Assembly (NCBI GenBank): GCA_964575335.1
Contig: CAZNPU010000011.1
Span: 30,380 to 94,379, forward strand
Source: CAZNPU01 sp964575335
GTDB taxonomy: Bacteria > Planctomycetota > Phycisphaerae > Phycisphaerales > SM1A02
Length of the DNA: 64,000 nt
Direction of reading: 5' to 3'
Of the stretch, positions 27,361 through 36,265 are shown piece after piece (the stretch's first letter is position 1; every line of letters starts with the position of its first letter). The notes under the pieces were generated by a model, which made no database searches, had not been told where the DNA came from, and saw only the letters and a program-made list of their open reading frames with translations. The translations under genes were made by a program, and so were the position numbers.

Positions 27361-28815
27361 TTATGCGTGGACAGTTTCGCGCATGACCTCGCCGCCGGCT
27401 TTCACCCATGCGCCGAAGCCGCCGGCAATATTGGTGGCATCATAGCCGTGTCGCTGCAGGAGCGCGGTGGCAAGCGCCGAGCGAACGCCGGACTGGCAAT
27501 GCACGAGGATCGGCCGGTCTTTCGGCACTTCGTCAAGCCGCTCGAGCAGGCGCGTATGCGCAATGTTGTGGGTGCCGTTGATGTGGCCGGCTTCGTATTC
27601 CGACGCACGCCGCACATCCAGCACAAATGCATCGCCCTGAGCGAGGCGCTGTTTGAAGGCGGGAATGTCGATCTCTGCGCTGATATCCCACGCGGCGCCT
27701 TGTGATTCTGCCTGCTCAAGCGTGGCCGGCGTGGCGAACGAGGTTACCTTGTCAAGCCCGATGCGTACCAGGCATCGCACGGCCTGCTCCACCTGATGTG
27801 GTTCGCAGATGAGGCAGATCTCCTCATCTTCTTCAACAAATGAACCAGCCACGGTGGGGAACTGATTGTTCAACGGCGCGTGCAGCGCGCCTGCAAGATG
27901 ACCTGCCTTGAACTTCGCCCACGGTCGGGTATCCAGAACGGCCTGCCGCCTGGCGTCGATTCGTTTCAGGTCTTCAGCGTTCAACTCGCGCGGCTGAGGC
28001 AGTTCGCCAAGCACATGCGGACCCATCTTGTTGTCGCGCTTCATTCGTGCGAAATACAGCGGCGGTTCGGGCTGCCCTTCCAGGATATATCGCACGAACT
28101 GGTTTTCATCATTGGCATACTGCAGCGCCGGATTGAAGCGCTTTTCATAACCTACCGTCGATTGCGGCACCGCGCCCAGTGCCTTGCCGCATGCGCTGCC
28201 CGCGCCGTGAGCTGGCCATACCTGCAGATAATCGGGCAAGTTGAGAAACTGTTTGTTGAGCGAATGAAACAGCGTGTGCGCAGACGCTTCCTTGACGCCT
28301 TCGATGCCGGCTGCGGTTTCCAGCAGATCGGGGCGGCCGAGATCACCCACAAACACGAAGTCGCCGGTGACGATGCCCATGGGTTCGCTCGCTCCGCCGC
28401 CGCGATCGGTCACCAGGAAGCTGATGTGCTCAGGCGTGTGGCCGGGCGTATGAACAACCTTGAACTCGATATGGCCCACATTGAAAGTGTCGCCGTCCTT
28501 GAGCAGTTGATGGTCGTATGTGCCGCCATCCTGCTTCTTGTCCAGCCATTGATATTTCCAGTCAGCGTCGCCTTCATCCGACACGTAGACCTTGGCGCCG
28601 ACGCGCTCAGCCAGCTCGCGCGAGCCGGAAAGAAAGTCGGCGTGGATGTGCGTTTCCGCGGTAGCGACGATGCGCAGCTTCTCCGCCTGAGCCAGTTTGA
28701 GATAGCGGTCGATATCGCGCTCGGGGTCGATGACAATCGCCTCGCCGGTGCGCTGACAACCGATGAGATATGCAGCCTGGGCGAGCGTGTCGTCGTAAAT
28801 CATGCGGAAATACAT
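27361..28815 (-). CDS. MBL-fold hydrolase fused to two rhodanese domains (Blh-like persulfide dioxygenase)
   Basis: 484 aa. The N-terminal metallo-beta-lactamase domain (~1-245) has THIHADFLSG, HTPGHTPEHIS and a GDFVFVGDLGRPDL metal-site segment, as in ETHE1-type persulfide dioxygenases. Rhodanese 1 (~270-355) has a degenerate loop (CEPHQVEQ). Rhodanese 2 (~380-475) has an intact loop, VHCQSGVRS, with the active cysteine. Such fusions oxidise glutathione or protein persulfides to sulfite and thiosulfate. AGGAG lies 9 bases before the ATG. It heads an operon with a small protein and a TauE/SafE exporter. Confidence 0.9.
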   Translation of the reverse strand: MYFRMIYDDTLAQAAYLIGCQRTGEAIVIDPERDIDRYLKLAQAEKLRIVATAETHIHADFLSGSRELAERVGAKVYVSDEGDADWKYQWLDKKQDGGTYDHQLLKDGDTFNVGHIEFKVVHTPGHTPEHISFLVTDRGGGASEPMGIVTGDFVFVGDLGRPDLLETAAGIEGVKEASAHTLFHSLNKQFLNLPDYLQVWPAHGAGSACGKALGAVPQSTVGYEKRFNPALQYANDENQFVRYILEGQPEPPLYFARMKRDNKMGPHVLGELPQPRELNAEDLKRIDARRQAVLDTRPWAKFKAGHLAGALHAPLNNQFPTVAGSFVEEDEEICLICEPHQVEQAVRCLVRIGLDKVTSFATPATLEQAESQGAAWDISAEIDIPAFKQRLAQGDAFVLDVRRASEYEAGHINGTHNIAHTRLLERLDEVPKDRPILVHCQSGVRSALATALLQRHGYDATNIAGGFGAWVKAGGEVMRETVHA

Positions 28816-29450
28816 GTCAAGCCACTCCTGAACAGCAGTTCATGATGAGTCTGGGTTTTCATTCTACCTTCAATTCTATGAGGCTCGCATTCGACACCGG
28901 CCGCAGCCGATCGGGGGAATTCAGCCCCGCTTTCGCATGCGCACGCAGGCTGAATCGCAGCCGCGCAGTGCCGGGGCAGGTCTTTGGCTTGCTGCAGCGG
29001 GCTGCAGGCCGGCAGTGGTGCTGCGCAATCAATCCCCCTGCTGAATAGGTCAGAAGCAGGAAGCGGGAGCGGGATTGAGGCAGTGGATCTGGAGCATGCT
29101 GATTCGATGAACCGTCACCCGCATGTGGCGCAATGAGCATCAGACGCGATCACGATAACGGTTTTGATACCCGATGCGCCGGACATGTTCAGTTTCAACG
29201 TGAGCAATTGCTGTACGTGCGCATTCCCGAATACCGCAGCGTTCCTATGGCAACTGGAGTGCTGCGGCTCAATCGTATCGCGAGAGGGGGGCGATGATGA
29301 TGATGACGATGATACGGCTGCGCGAAAGAGTCAGCTGCGCTGCAGCGTGTCGGTCCATATCACGTAATGGCTTGGCTGACCGTCAATTCATTGAACGAAA
29401 TCACAAGCTCGCAAGCAAACCACAAACTACAAATAAACAAGGAACCGACC
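28816..29450. other. gene-poor divergent gap
   Basis: No convincing gene. It must contain the promoters of the sulfur operon (leftward) and the PRC-barrel gene (rightward). A short GAT microsatellite lies at about 29294-29312. Short reading frames here have no ribosome site or protein-like composition. Confidence 0.6.
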
Positions 29451-30794
29451 ATGATGAGCAGACGCACAATGGCGTGTTGGATGGCAGGTGCAGTGCTGAT
29501 ACTGGCCGGTTCAAGTCTGGCCCAGAGGCAGCGCGATCAGCGGCAACCGCAACAGTCGCAACAACAGCAGCGACAGCAGCAGTTGAACATGCATCGCATG
29601 TCGAAGTTGATCGGCGCGACGGTTGAAAACCGCGAAGGCGAAGTTCTGGGTGAGATTCAGAACTTTGCGGTCAATCCCGACAGCGGGCACGTTGTTTACA
29701 TGATCGTCCAGACCGAACGCCGCCAGCCTGACGCGCGGCAGGTGGCAGTGCCGTTTCGAGCCGGGAAGTTTCAGAAAGATGACGATGCGAAAGTTGTGAT
29801 CGACATTGCTGAGCGACGATGGCGACAGGCGCCGGTTTTCGACCCCACCGGATGGCAGGTGATCGGCGATCCGGAGTGGGGCGAGACGGTGTTTCGGCAT
29901 TTTGGCCTTGAGCCGAATCGAGAAGAGCTTGGCGTCGATGCTGTGCGAGGCGAGCAGCCCGGCCAGCGTGCGCCAGGACGCGGCGTGACGCTTGTTCGCG
30001 CAACCGACCTCTTGCGGTTTGACGTGAACGATCGTGCCGGCGACAGAAATCTGGGCGACGTGGAAGACGTGGTCGTCGCTGCGGAGCAGGGCCGCATCGC
30101 TTTTGTCGTGGTGGATTTCGATGATGATGAAATTGACGATCTCGAAGACGACCTGCACGCATTGCCCTGGCAGGCTCTGAACTTTCAGCAGGCGGAAAAC
30201 GCGCTGACGCTGAACGTGGTGCCGCAGCAACTGAAAGAAGCGCCGGCGTTTGATGATGACAAGTGGCCCAACTTCAACGATCCGCGTTACGGCCAGCGCA
30301 TCTATGCGTACTACGGCGCAGAACAGGACTGGGTCTACGGCGTGGAGCGCCCGCAAGCGGGGGCGGCTGAAGACGGCCGGGGCTGGTATGCCAATGATCG
30401 ATACAACCGCATGTTCGAGCGGCAGAACGTCGAGACCTTCGACGGACGGGTCGAGCGCGTTGAAACTGTCGCGCCGATGAGCGCGATGAGCGAAGGCATA
30501 CGCCTGATTGTGCGAAGCGATGACGACGATGAGATGCTGAATGTCGATCTCGGGCCGACGTGGTATATGCGACGGCAGCAGGAACAGATTCAGCGCGGCG
30601 ATGAGGTGACCGTGACCGGCTCACGCGTGAATATTGAGGGCCAGCCGGTCATCATGGCGACCGAAGTGCGGGTTGGCAATCGTGTGCTGCAGCTGCGCGA
30701 CCGCAACGGCGCGCCATTGTGGGACGCCTGGCATACCACTGCTGTCATAGACCGTTCAACCGATCGCCCGCGAGAGCGGGATGATCGCAACTGA
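29451..30794 (+). CDS. secreted PRC-barrel domain protein
   Basis: 447 aa with a signal peptide (MAGAVLILAGSSLAQ around 11-25) and a Gln/Arg low-complexity stretch (~26-45). Two PRC-barrel domains follow: SKLIGATVENREGEVLGEI (~50-68) and a second near 190-270 with GDVEDVVVAAEQGRIAFVVV. The C-terminal ~100 residues (~340-430) look like an OB-type beta domain. PRC barrels bind RNA, protein or polysaccharide. Start chosen because AAGGA lies 7 bases upstream of ATG 29451 and the signal peptide begins there. Confidence 0.82.
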   Translation: MMSRRTMACWMAGAVLILAGSSLAQRQRDQRQPQQSQQQQRQQQLNMHRMSKLIGATVENREGEVLGEIQNFAVNPDSGHVVYMIVQTERRQPDARQVAVPFRAGKFQKDDDAKVVIDIAERRWRQAPVFDPTGWQVIGDPEWGETVFRHFGLEPNREELGVDAVRGEQPGQRAPGRGVTLVRATDLLRFDVNDRAGDRNLGDVEDVVVAAEQGRIAFVVVDFDDDEIDDLEDDLHALPWQALNFQQAENALTLNVVPQQLKEAPAFDDDKWPNFNDPRYGQRIYAYYGAEQDWVYGVERPQAGAAEDGRGWYANDRYNRMFERQNVETFDGRVERVETVAPMSAMSEGIRLIVRSDDDDEMLNVDLGPTWYMRRQQEQIQRGDEVTVTGSRVNIEGQPVIMATEVRVGNRVLQLRDRNGAPLWDAWHTTAVIDRSTDRPRERDDRN

Positions 30795-30823
30795 TCGCAA
30801 CTAACTGGTCGCGTTCAGCCGTT

Positions 30824-31471
30824 TCAGCTTGCATCTTGCTTTGCCATTTCCGTCATAGCGGTGAGCACGCGCCGCGCGTCGTCAGGTGTGTGCATCGGCT
30901 CGGTCGCCGGTACGCGCAGAATGTCAAATCGTGCTCGCACGTCAATGCCCAGGGGGTCGATACCCACCATCACCGGCTGTTCGACTTCGAATGCGGCAAA
31001 GCGCTTGCACAGCAGACGCAGATCGTCGACGTGATCCTGATTCATATGCCGGCAGATTCGCGCTTCGTCCGCAGCCAAGGGATTGGATCGCATCAGTGCA
31101 CTGCCGTCGATGACGATGCCGTCAAACCTTGCTGTATCAATGCTCATGAACGCCCAGCGAACGTCCTCTGGTTCGCCGTGATAAATCCGCCAGCGGTCCG
31201 CCGCCGCTCCCGCCGGTCCGCGCTCATCGAATTGCGTCAGCGTGACCAGCAATTCCATGGCGTCTTCCGAGCAGTCCGGCACGAACAGCACCGTGTCAAT
31301 TGCCTGCAGCATCGCCACCATCACCGGCGCTGCAAGCTGACCGTCGGGCGTAATGACGTATTTGATCGGCCGCAGATGTTCATCAAAGCGAAGGTCGGCG
31401 GTGGAATGTCCGCGCAAAAACGCATAAGCCTGTTCAATGGCGTTGTCAGTCTCTGGCGTGTTCATGTTCAT
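30824..31471 (-). CDS. DUF2470 / pyridoxamine-phosphate-oxidase-like protein
   Basis: 215 aa. The N-terminal ~125 residues form a split-barrel FMN-binding-like domain (DGQLAAPVMVAML, TVLFVPD), and the C-terminal ~80 are a DUF2470 domain with HMNQDHVDDLRLLCKRF and GIDPLGIDV. This order is that of HugZ-type haem-degrading or haem-binding proteins. Whether FMN or haem binds here cannot be read. It converges on the PRC-barrel gene with only 29 bases between the stops. Confidence 0.78.
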   Translation of the reverse strand: MNMNTPETDNAIEQAYAFLRGHSTADLRFDEHLRPIKYVITPDGQLAAPVMVAMLQAIDTVLFVPDCSEDAMELLVTLTQFDERGPAGAAADRWRIYHGEPEDVRWAFMSIDTARFDGIVIDGSALMRSNPLAADEARICRHMNQDHVDDLRLLCKRFAAFEVEQPVMVGIDPLGIDVRARFDILRVPATEPMHTPDDARRVLTAMTEMAKQDAS

Positions 31472-31570
31472 GTCGCCATCATAGGAAAACCACGTGCAGC
31501 GTGACGTGCATTGCTGCTGAGCCTGCGTTCCATTCCTGCCCGAGCCAACCTACCATGCATGGCCTGAATC

Positions 31571-33184
31571 ATGACGCTTATCGCCATTCCCATTGCGGTC
31601 CATGCTGCGGTTGAGATCGAGCACGCGCTTGAGCGAGCTGAACGCGCTGCGCTGTCGGGCGCGAAGTTGGTCGAATGGCGCATCGACGCTCTGGCTGAAG
31701 AACCCGACAGCCTGCCGCATATACAGGAATTGGTGCGGCGCAGCCCGCTGCCGTGCATTGTGACCTGTCGGCCGCGATGGGAAGGCGGCGAATACAGCGG
31801 CGATGAGTCATCACGCATCAGTCTTTTCGAAAGTCTGGCGGTGAGCGACGCTCCGCCCCGGTACATTGATGTTGAGCTGGCTGCCTACCGGCGCAGCGCC
31901 AACATTCGCCAGAAGGTGAATCTGGCGGTTGAACATCCCGGACAGGTGCGCGACCTTCGCACCAGCCTGATTCTTTCATCGCATGATTTCCGAACCCGGC
32001 CGGCCGATCTGCTGCAGCGCATCGAAGCCATGACACATGAACCGGCCTGCTCGGTCATCAAGGTAGCGTGGACTGCGCGTTCGCTGCGCGACAACCTGGA
32101 AGCGTTTGACCTTCTTGCCCAGCGTCAAAAGCCGACCATCGCGCTGTGCATGGGGCGGTTCGGCTTGATGAGCCGCGTGCTTGCGCCGAAGTTCGGCGGC
32201 TTTCTCACCTTTGCCAGCGATTCGCCCCTCGACATTACCGCGCCGGGTCAGCCCACGATCGATGACCTGATCAAACGCTATCGATTCAACCGTATCGGCC
32301 GCGAGACGCGGGTGTATGGCGTGATCGGCTGGCCGGTTGAACACTCGCAGGGGCCTGCTGTGCACAATGCGGGGTTCGACGCGGTGGGGCATGATGGCGT
32401 GTATCTGCCCATGCCGATTCCGCCTGAGTATGAACACTTCAAGGCCACGATAGGCGCGATGCTCGATCATGCCGGCCTGAACTTCCGCGGCGCGAGCGTC
32501 ACGATTCCCCACAAGGAAAATCTTCTTCGCTTTGTCAAAGAGCGCGGCGGGCGGGTTGATCCGCTGACTGAACGCATCGGCGCAGCAAACACGCTTGCAG
32601 CAGGCAGCGCAGGCGGGCTTGAGTGCTTCAATACAGACTGCCCCGCAGCGGTGGCGGCATTGTGCGAAGGCATGGGCATAAGCGAAAGCGAACTGGCTGA
32701 CAAGCGCATCGCGGTATTGGGCGCAGGCGGCGTGGCGCGCGCAGTTGTGGCGGGGCTGAGCGACCTTGGCGCGAACGTCGTGATCTTCAACCGCAACCAG
32801 GAACGCGCTGAGCGGCTGGCTGCGGATTTCGACGGACGATGGACCTCAACCGGCAAGGCGGCCAGGGTGACAACAGGCAAGCTCGATGCGATCTCGTGCG
32901 GCTGCTTTCACGTTTTTATCAACTGCACGCCGATCGGCATGGCTGGCGGACCTGCGCCGGATGAATCGCCTTTGCCCGACGATGTGCCGTTGAACGATGA
33001 GGTGACGGTGTTCGACACGGTATACACGCCGGCTCGAACGCCATTGATTCTGGAAGCGGAAACGCGCGGCGCACGGGTCGTCACCGGCGTTGACATGTTC
33101 CTGCGGCAGGCTGCATTGCAGTTTGAACGATGGACCGGCGTGCCCGCGCCGATCGAAACATTCCGTCGGGCGCTCAGGGAGTGA
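31571..33184 (+). CDS. aroDE: bifunctional 3-dehydroquinate dehydratase / shikimate dehydrogenase
   Basis: 537 aa carrying two consecutive shikimate-pathway steps. Residues ~1-230 are type I dehydroquinase: EWRIDAL, SSHDF with the catalytic His, and SVIKVAWT with the Schiff-base Lys. Residues ~250-537 are AroE: VYGVIGWPVEHSQGPAVHN, VTIPHKE with the catalytic Lys, NTDCPAA with the catalytic Asp, the NADP loop GAGGVARAV, and a C-terminal VDMFLRQAALQFERW. The fused order is known from plants, chlamydiae and planctomycetes. The product feeds chorismate, also the substrate of MqnA at 47 kb. Confidence 0.95.
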   Translation: MTLIAIPIAVHAAVEIEHALERAERAALSGAKLVEWRIDALAEEPDSLPHIQELVRRSPLPCIVTCRPRWEGGEYSGDESSRISLFESLAVSDAPPRYIDVELAAYRRSANIRQKVNLAVEHPGQVRDLRTSLILSSHDFRTRPADLLQRIEAMTHEPACSVIKVAWTARSLRDNLEAFDLLAQRQKPTIALCMGRFGLMSRVLAPKFGGFLTFASDSPLDITAPGQPTIDDLIKRYRFNRIGRETRVYGVIGWPVEHSQGPAVHNAGFDAVGHDGVYLPMPIPPEYEHFKATIGAMLDHAGLNFRGASVTIPHKENLLRFVKERGGRVDPLTERIGAANTLAAGSAGGLECFNTDCPAAVAALCEGMGISESELADKRIAVLGAGGVARAVVAGLSDLGANVVIFNRNQERAERLAADFDGRWTSTGKAARVTTGKLDAISCGCFHVFINCTPIGMAGGPAPDESPLPDDVPLNDEVTVFDTVYTPARTPLILEAETRGARVVTGVDMFLRQAALQFERWTGVPAPIETFRRALRE

Positions 33185-33189
33185 CGTAG

Positions 33190-33252
33190 AGGTTCTTTCC
33201 GACCTGTATTGACCGCGCGAATGATGATGTCGATCACCGCTGCCGGCAGCGA
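33190..33252 (-). pseudogene. remnant of a SecD-like C-terminal segment
   Basis: In one minus-strand frame it encodes LPAAVIDIIIRAVNTG, nearly the same as LPAAEIKTIIRAVNTG at 34.7 kb, and 24 bases (33203-33226 and 34690-34713) are identical. No start and no upstream domain remain. It follows directly after the stop of the gene at 33310-34122. Confidence 0.5.
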
Positions 33253-33309
33253 GCATCCGCCACTGCAAACGGAACCAGTTCACCGGGCCGCCGGGCATGC
33301 CGTGAGCCA

Positions 33310-34122
33310 TTACGCCGCAAGTCCGGGCGTCTCTTCATCGGGGAAGTTCGACTTGTCATGCTCGCTGGCGTGTTCCTGCGCTGCAGCGTCGCCGGCTTGT
33401 TTTGCTTTGTCGGTTTGTTTCGATTCTTTCATCTTCGCAGCGATAGGCATCGAGCACGGCAGTGAAAAGTTGCCGACATCGCAGTTGTGTCCCGCCCAGC
33501 GCGCCCAGTAGACCGGCTCGCAGGTATGCAGGCGAAAGCCGTGATGCACCACAATCGGATTCTTGCGATACGAACCGATGTATTGTGCATCATGGACCGT
33601 CGGCAGCACATCGCAGCCGCGCTCGACATATGCGCAGAACAATTCCAACCGGTCTGCCCCATACGGCTTGGCCTTGGTGTTCGGCGTGAGCGAATCGAAA
33701 TAGCGCAGCGTATCGGCTCCCGGCGTGCGGGCGACCAGCACGAGCGCCGGCGAGCTCGCAGGGCAGTGACGCCGTTGGAGTTTCGTCGGACGACGCCGCA
33801 CGCCGACTTCGATCAGTGATGCGTTGCTGATGCCCATGTTGGCGCGGAACTGCGCTGCATACATGCGGATCAACGATTCCAACTGATTGCGTTTGGTGTC
33901 CTTGACGCTCACATTGCCGGGCGTTCGCGTCAACGGACTGCTTGCGAGCGCGAATGCCTCGTTGAACTCATCCACGGCGCGTTGAATGGTGTCTGCATCG
34001 CTTTGCGAAATGCCATACGTCCATGGCGACGATCCGACGGCGCTGGCGAATGCCATCGCGAACTGCTGAAACTCCGCCTCCCGTTGCGGGATGAACTGAT
34101 CCCATTCTCGTTGGCCTGCCAT
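33310..34122 (-). CDS. unrecognised conserved-type protein with basic C-terminus
   Basis: 270 aa without signal peptide. N-terminal ~90 residues are helical (REWDQFIPQREAEFQQFAMAF); the middle (~100-215) is beta-rich with PYGADRLELFCAYVERG and ends in a stretch with Cys, Trp and His; the last 40 residues are Lys/Glu/Ala-rich and disordered. The layout (long helices, then a sandwich domain) recalls widespread uncharacterised bacterial proteins annotated only as hypothetical. It lies in a patch of gene fossils, which suggests acquired DNA. No function assigned. Confidence 0.7.
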   Translation of the reverse strand: MAGQREWDQFIPQREAEFQQFAMAFASAVGSSPWTYGISQSDADTIQRAVDEFNEAFALASSPLTRTPGNVSVKDTKRNQLESLIRMYAAQFRANMGISNASLIEVGVRRRPTKLQRRHCPASSPALVLVARTPGADTLRYFDSLTPNTKAKPYGADRLELFCAYVERGCDVLPTVHDAQYIGSYRKNPIVVHHGFRLHTCEPVYWARWAGHNCDVGNFSLPCSMPIAAKMKESKQTDKAKQAGDAAAQEHASEHDKSNFPDEETPGLAA

Positions 34123-34228
34123 GTCGTGGCCTCCGATCTGATCGCAGTTGTGTATGCGCTGCTTTCGTGAGCAGCGCGCCTTTATTGAAGAATCAATCGG
34201 TGACGCGATATCGGCCCTGAAGGAAAAA

Positions 34229-34470
34229 GGTCTCAGAAACGTTAATAATCGCTCCCGGAAACTTTCTTCATCGAAAGTGGATCATTCTTTTGTGCAAATG
34301 AAGATGTCCACGTCGAAAGTGAATCATTCTTTCTCGCAAGGCAACTTCTGCCTGTTGAGGGTGCGTCCGGGAATATCGAGGCGGAGAAGTTCTCTTTCGA
34401 GGATAAACGCAGGAATGTTGAGAATGAAAGATTGACTTTCGAGAATAACATTCCACTCAAGAGAAACGTG
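34229..34470 (+). repeat. degenerate 21/42-base tandem repeat (seven-codon units)
   Basis: TCGAAAGTG-ATCATTCTTT occurs at 34271 and 34313, exactly 42 bases apart; CTTTCGAG-ATA occurs at 34394 and 34436, again 42 apart. Read in one plus frame it gives heptads such as SKVDHSF, SKVNHSF, SRINAGM, SRITFHS. At least ten units can be followed, each diverged, and the frame is broken by a TGA. It looks like a decayed repeat array rather than a live gene. Confidence 0.65.
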
Positions 34471-34674
34471 CGCAGTGTCGGAACCGTTCAAAATACCCGG
34501 AAGCCGGAAACACTCGAGCCTGGTCTCAACCCCTGTTGCATCTGTTCTGGCGCTGATGCTGGCCTGTTGCTCAAGAGCCCTCATCGCGCAAGTCATTCCC
34601 AATGATCGACAATGAGGCTCCGGAACAGGCTCCAGCGAAACAGTGGGGGGCAACTCCGCGACGTTGTCCTTAGT

Positions 34675-34925
34675 TCAGGTCCTTCTCGGCCTGTATTGAC
34701 CGCGCGAATGATGGTCTTGATCTCCGCTGCCGGCAGGCTGCCACAGGTGCGCATGATGGCGAACCGTTTCATCGGTGTATGAACAATGGGCATCCCGATC
34801 AGTTCGCCGTTCAACTACACCGCTACGCTCCGTTCAACGTAGTGCGGTAGAGCGTCGAACAATCGTTGCCCAGCTTCGGGAGTCAGGATGACCGCCACGC
34901 TCCAGTGTTCTGAATCACCCTGCAT
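34675..34925 (-). pseudogene. SecD P1-head-like fragment broken by an amber stop
   Basis: From ATG 34925 the minus strand reads GDSEHWSVAVILTPEAGQRL, then VERSVAV, a TAG at 34815-34817, and in the same frame LNGELIGMPIV, then SLPAAEIKTIIRAVNTG. This follows the head of SecD (effect on G-x-F, then LAIVLDG-x-V-x-xPVI, then the helix after G-x-FS). The whole is ~80 residues, so it is a free-standing domain or a relic. Homology runs on both sides of the stop, so the stop is recent. Confidence 0.5.
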
Positions 34926-34974
34926 GCGAGAAGCCCAAATCGCATCCGAAGAATCGGTAATAAGCTGGGAAAAG

Positions 34975-35004
34975 AAAGAACCCTCCCGGTTGGGAGGGTT
35001 CTTT
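34975..35004. terminator. bidirectional rho-independent terminator
   Basis: Perfect 13-base-pair stem (AAAGAACCCTCCC / GGGAGGGTTCTTT) with a 4-base loop, 32 bases past the stop of the PEP-CTERM gene. On the minus strand it is followed by CTTTT. Confidence 0.85.
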
Positions 35005-35035
35005 GATTGCGAGAGTTGCGTGTGGCGCGCCGGGA

Positions 35036-35617
35036 TCAGTGGCGACGCCGACGGGAGCCGACCACGCCAGCCAGGCCGAGCAGCGCCAGTGCGCCGGGGC
35101 CGGGCACGAGGCTGAGGCCGTGGAGGGTGAGGGTGCCATCCCAGTGGCCGTATGCGGTAGTAGAGTTCCACCCGTTGCCGAAGTAGATGTTCGGATCAGA
35201 GGCATCGCCTGAGAAGACGATGGGGGTGAAGCTGCTGATGGTGTCGCTGATGTGCTGAGGATCCGTCGAGGCGCCGACGTTCCATGCGATCTTCTGGCCA
35301 GTGCCTGCGTCGCTCCAGCCGCCGACTTGCAGGACGCCCTGGCCAGCGGGGAACGGGAAGGTCGAGCCATGGCCGATGATGACGGACATGTCATTGGCGA
35401 ACGTGGTACCGGCCTGATCGTAAAAGTCGGCGTCGATGGAGATGGCAGTCAACGTGCCGACGACTTCGCCGGGGGCGAACGCGAGCTGCATGTTATCCCA
35501 GCCACCGAAGTATTGACCTGAGAGGTTGATGACGAGGTCAGCGTGAGCTGACGTGGCAGCAGCGCCAAGCACGACTGCGGCAGCCATGGCCTTAGCTGAA
35601 TTCTGAGTGAGCTTCAT
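35036..35617 (-). CDS. PEP-CTERM-like sorted secreted protein
   Basis: 193 aa with a signal peptide (~8-26, cleaved near SAHAD), a beta-rich body, and a C-terminal sorting signal: VPGPGALALLGLAGVVG then SRRRR. Such tails are recognised by an exosortase-type system and cleaved after export. Strong ribosome site AGGAAGG. A 7-base inverted repeat (ATTCAAC at 35643, GTTGAAT at 35657) lies in its leader and could be an operator. No exosortase gene is in the window. Confidence 0.85.
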   Translation of the reverse strand: MKLTQNSAKAMAAAVVLGAAATSAHADLVINLSGQYFGGWDNMQLAFAPGEVVGTLTAISIDADFYDQAGTTFANDMSVIIGHGSTFPFPAGQGVLQVGGWSDAGTGQKIAWNVGASTDPQHISDTISSFTPIVFSGDASDPNIYFGNGWNSTTAYGHWDGTLTLHGLSLVPGPGALALLGLAGVVGSRRRRH

Positions 35618-36009
35618 TCTTCTTCCTTCCTAAAGATAAATAATTCAACTCTCTTGGTTGAATACCGCGCGTGCCAGTCACGCGCACATGCAAGAACGAC
35701 AAATGCGCAAACACACCGATGAGGTGTGATCCCACCTCTGCTGTGAGCGGTCTAGAAGCAGAGCCGCTCCGCTCTCTCTTCAAAATTCACGCCGTCCCCC
35801 CTTTCGAAGGTTGGCGCCCTCGGTTATTCACGACTGGTGGAATCCAGCTGCGCGCGTTGAAAAGCCGCGCAGACGCGCTTCCATCAGTCATGCTCAGGTC
35901 AAGAATACAGACATTTTCCTGCCATGCAAGAGAAAAAACGCGAATTATTCCCGTCGTCACAGCGACCCGTTCCAGCCTGTGGCTACACCCCGTTGGCCCT
36001 TTGGGGCAG
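35618..36009. other. leader and gene-poor gap
   Basis: Contains the leader of the PEP-CTERM gene. A long plus-strand open frame across 35671-36321 has no ribosome site, no domain and a Cys/Arg-rich random composition, and I do not call it a gene. Confidence 0.5.
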
Positions 36010-36205
36010 TGCGATAACAGCTCGATTTCGTGCTCTACCGCTCGTGCAGCGCGAGGCTTTCAGCAAACGCGATGTGCTCGGGGTGGCCTTCTGATGCTGC
36101 AGCGGATGCGAGACGGTCGAGTGCAGCGGGGAGCTGGCGATGCTCATCAAGCGTCTCGTCGTCATGCGCCCGAAGCGGCTCGGCGAGGGGTGAGCGAACG
36201 CTTGC
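36010..36205 (-). pseudogene. frameshifted hemerythrin-domain fragment
   Basis: The minus strand encodes DEHRQLPAALDRLASAAA, then HIAFAESLALHER and a TAG; shifting by one base there gives VEHEIELL. Together this follows the hemerythrin pattern (D-x-HR...FA-x-x-LALHE-x-VE-x-E), with the iron-ligand His and Glu at the expected places. It lacks a start codon and the last helix. It is a relic just after ftsK. Confidence 0.4.
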
Positions 36206-36265
36206 TGTCGCGCTGGTTGAGGCAATTTTCGAGATTCACCCGCTGCCGATTGGTTAATCTCACGC

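Noticed and set aside
27880..28845. 321-codon frame opposite the MBL-rhodanese gene
   Set aside because: Shadow; basic, Cys-rich composition and no domain.
28859..29367. Small frames in the gap before the PRC-barrel gene
   Set aside because: No start context, no similarity to known folds, low-complexity composition.
34229..34470. CRISPR array
   Set aside because: The 42-base periodicity lacks constant repeats and variable spacers; it has a codon-like 21-base period and no cas genes are near.
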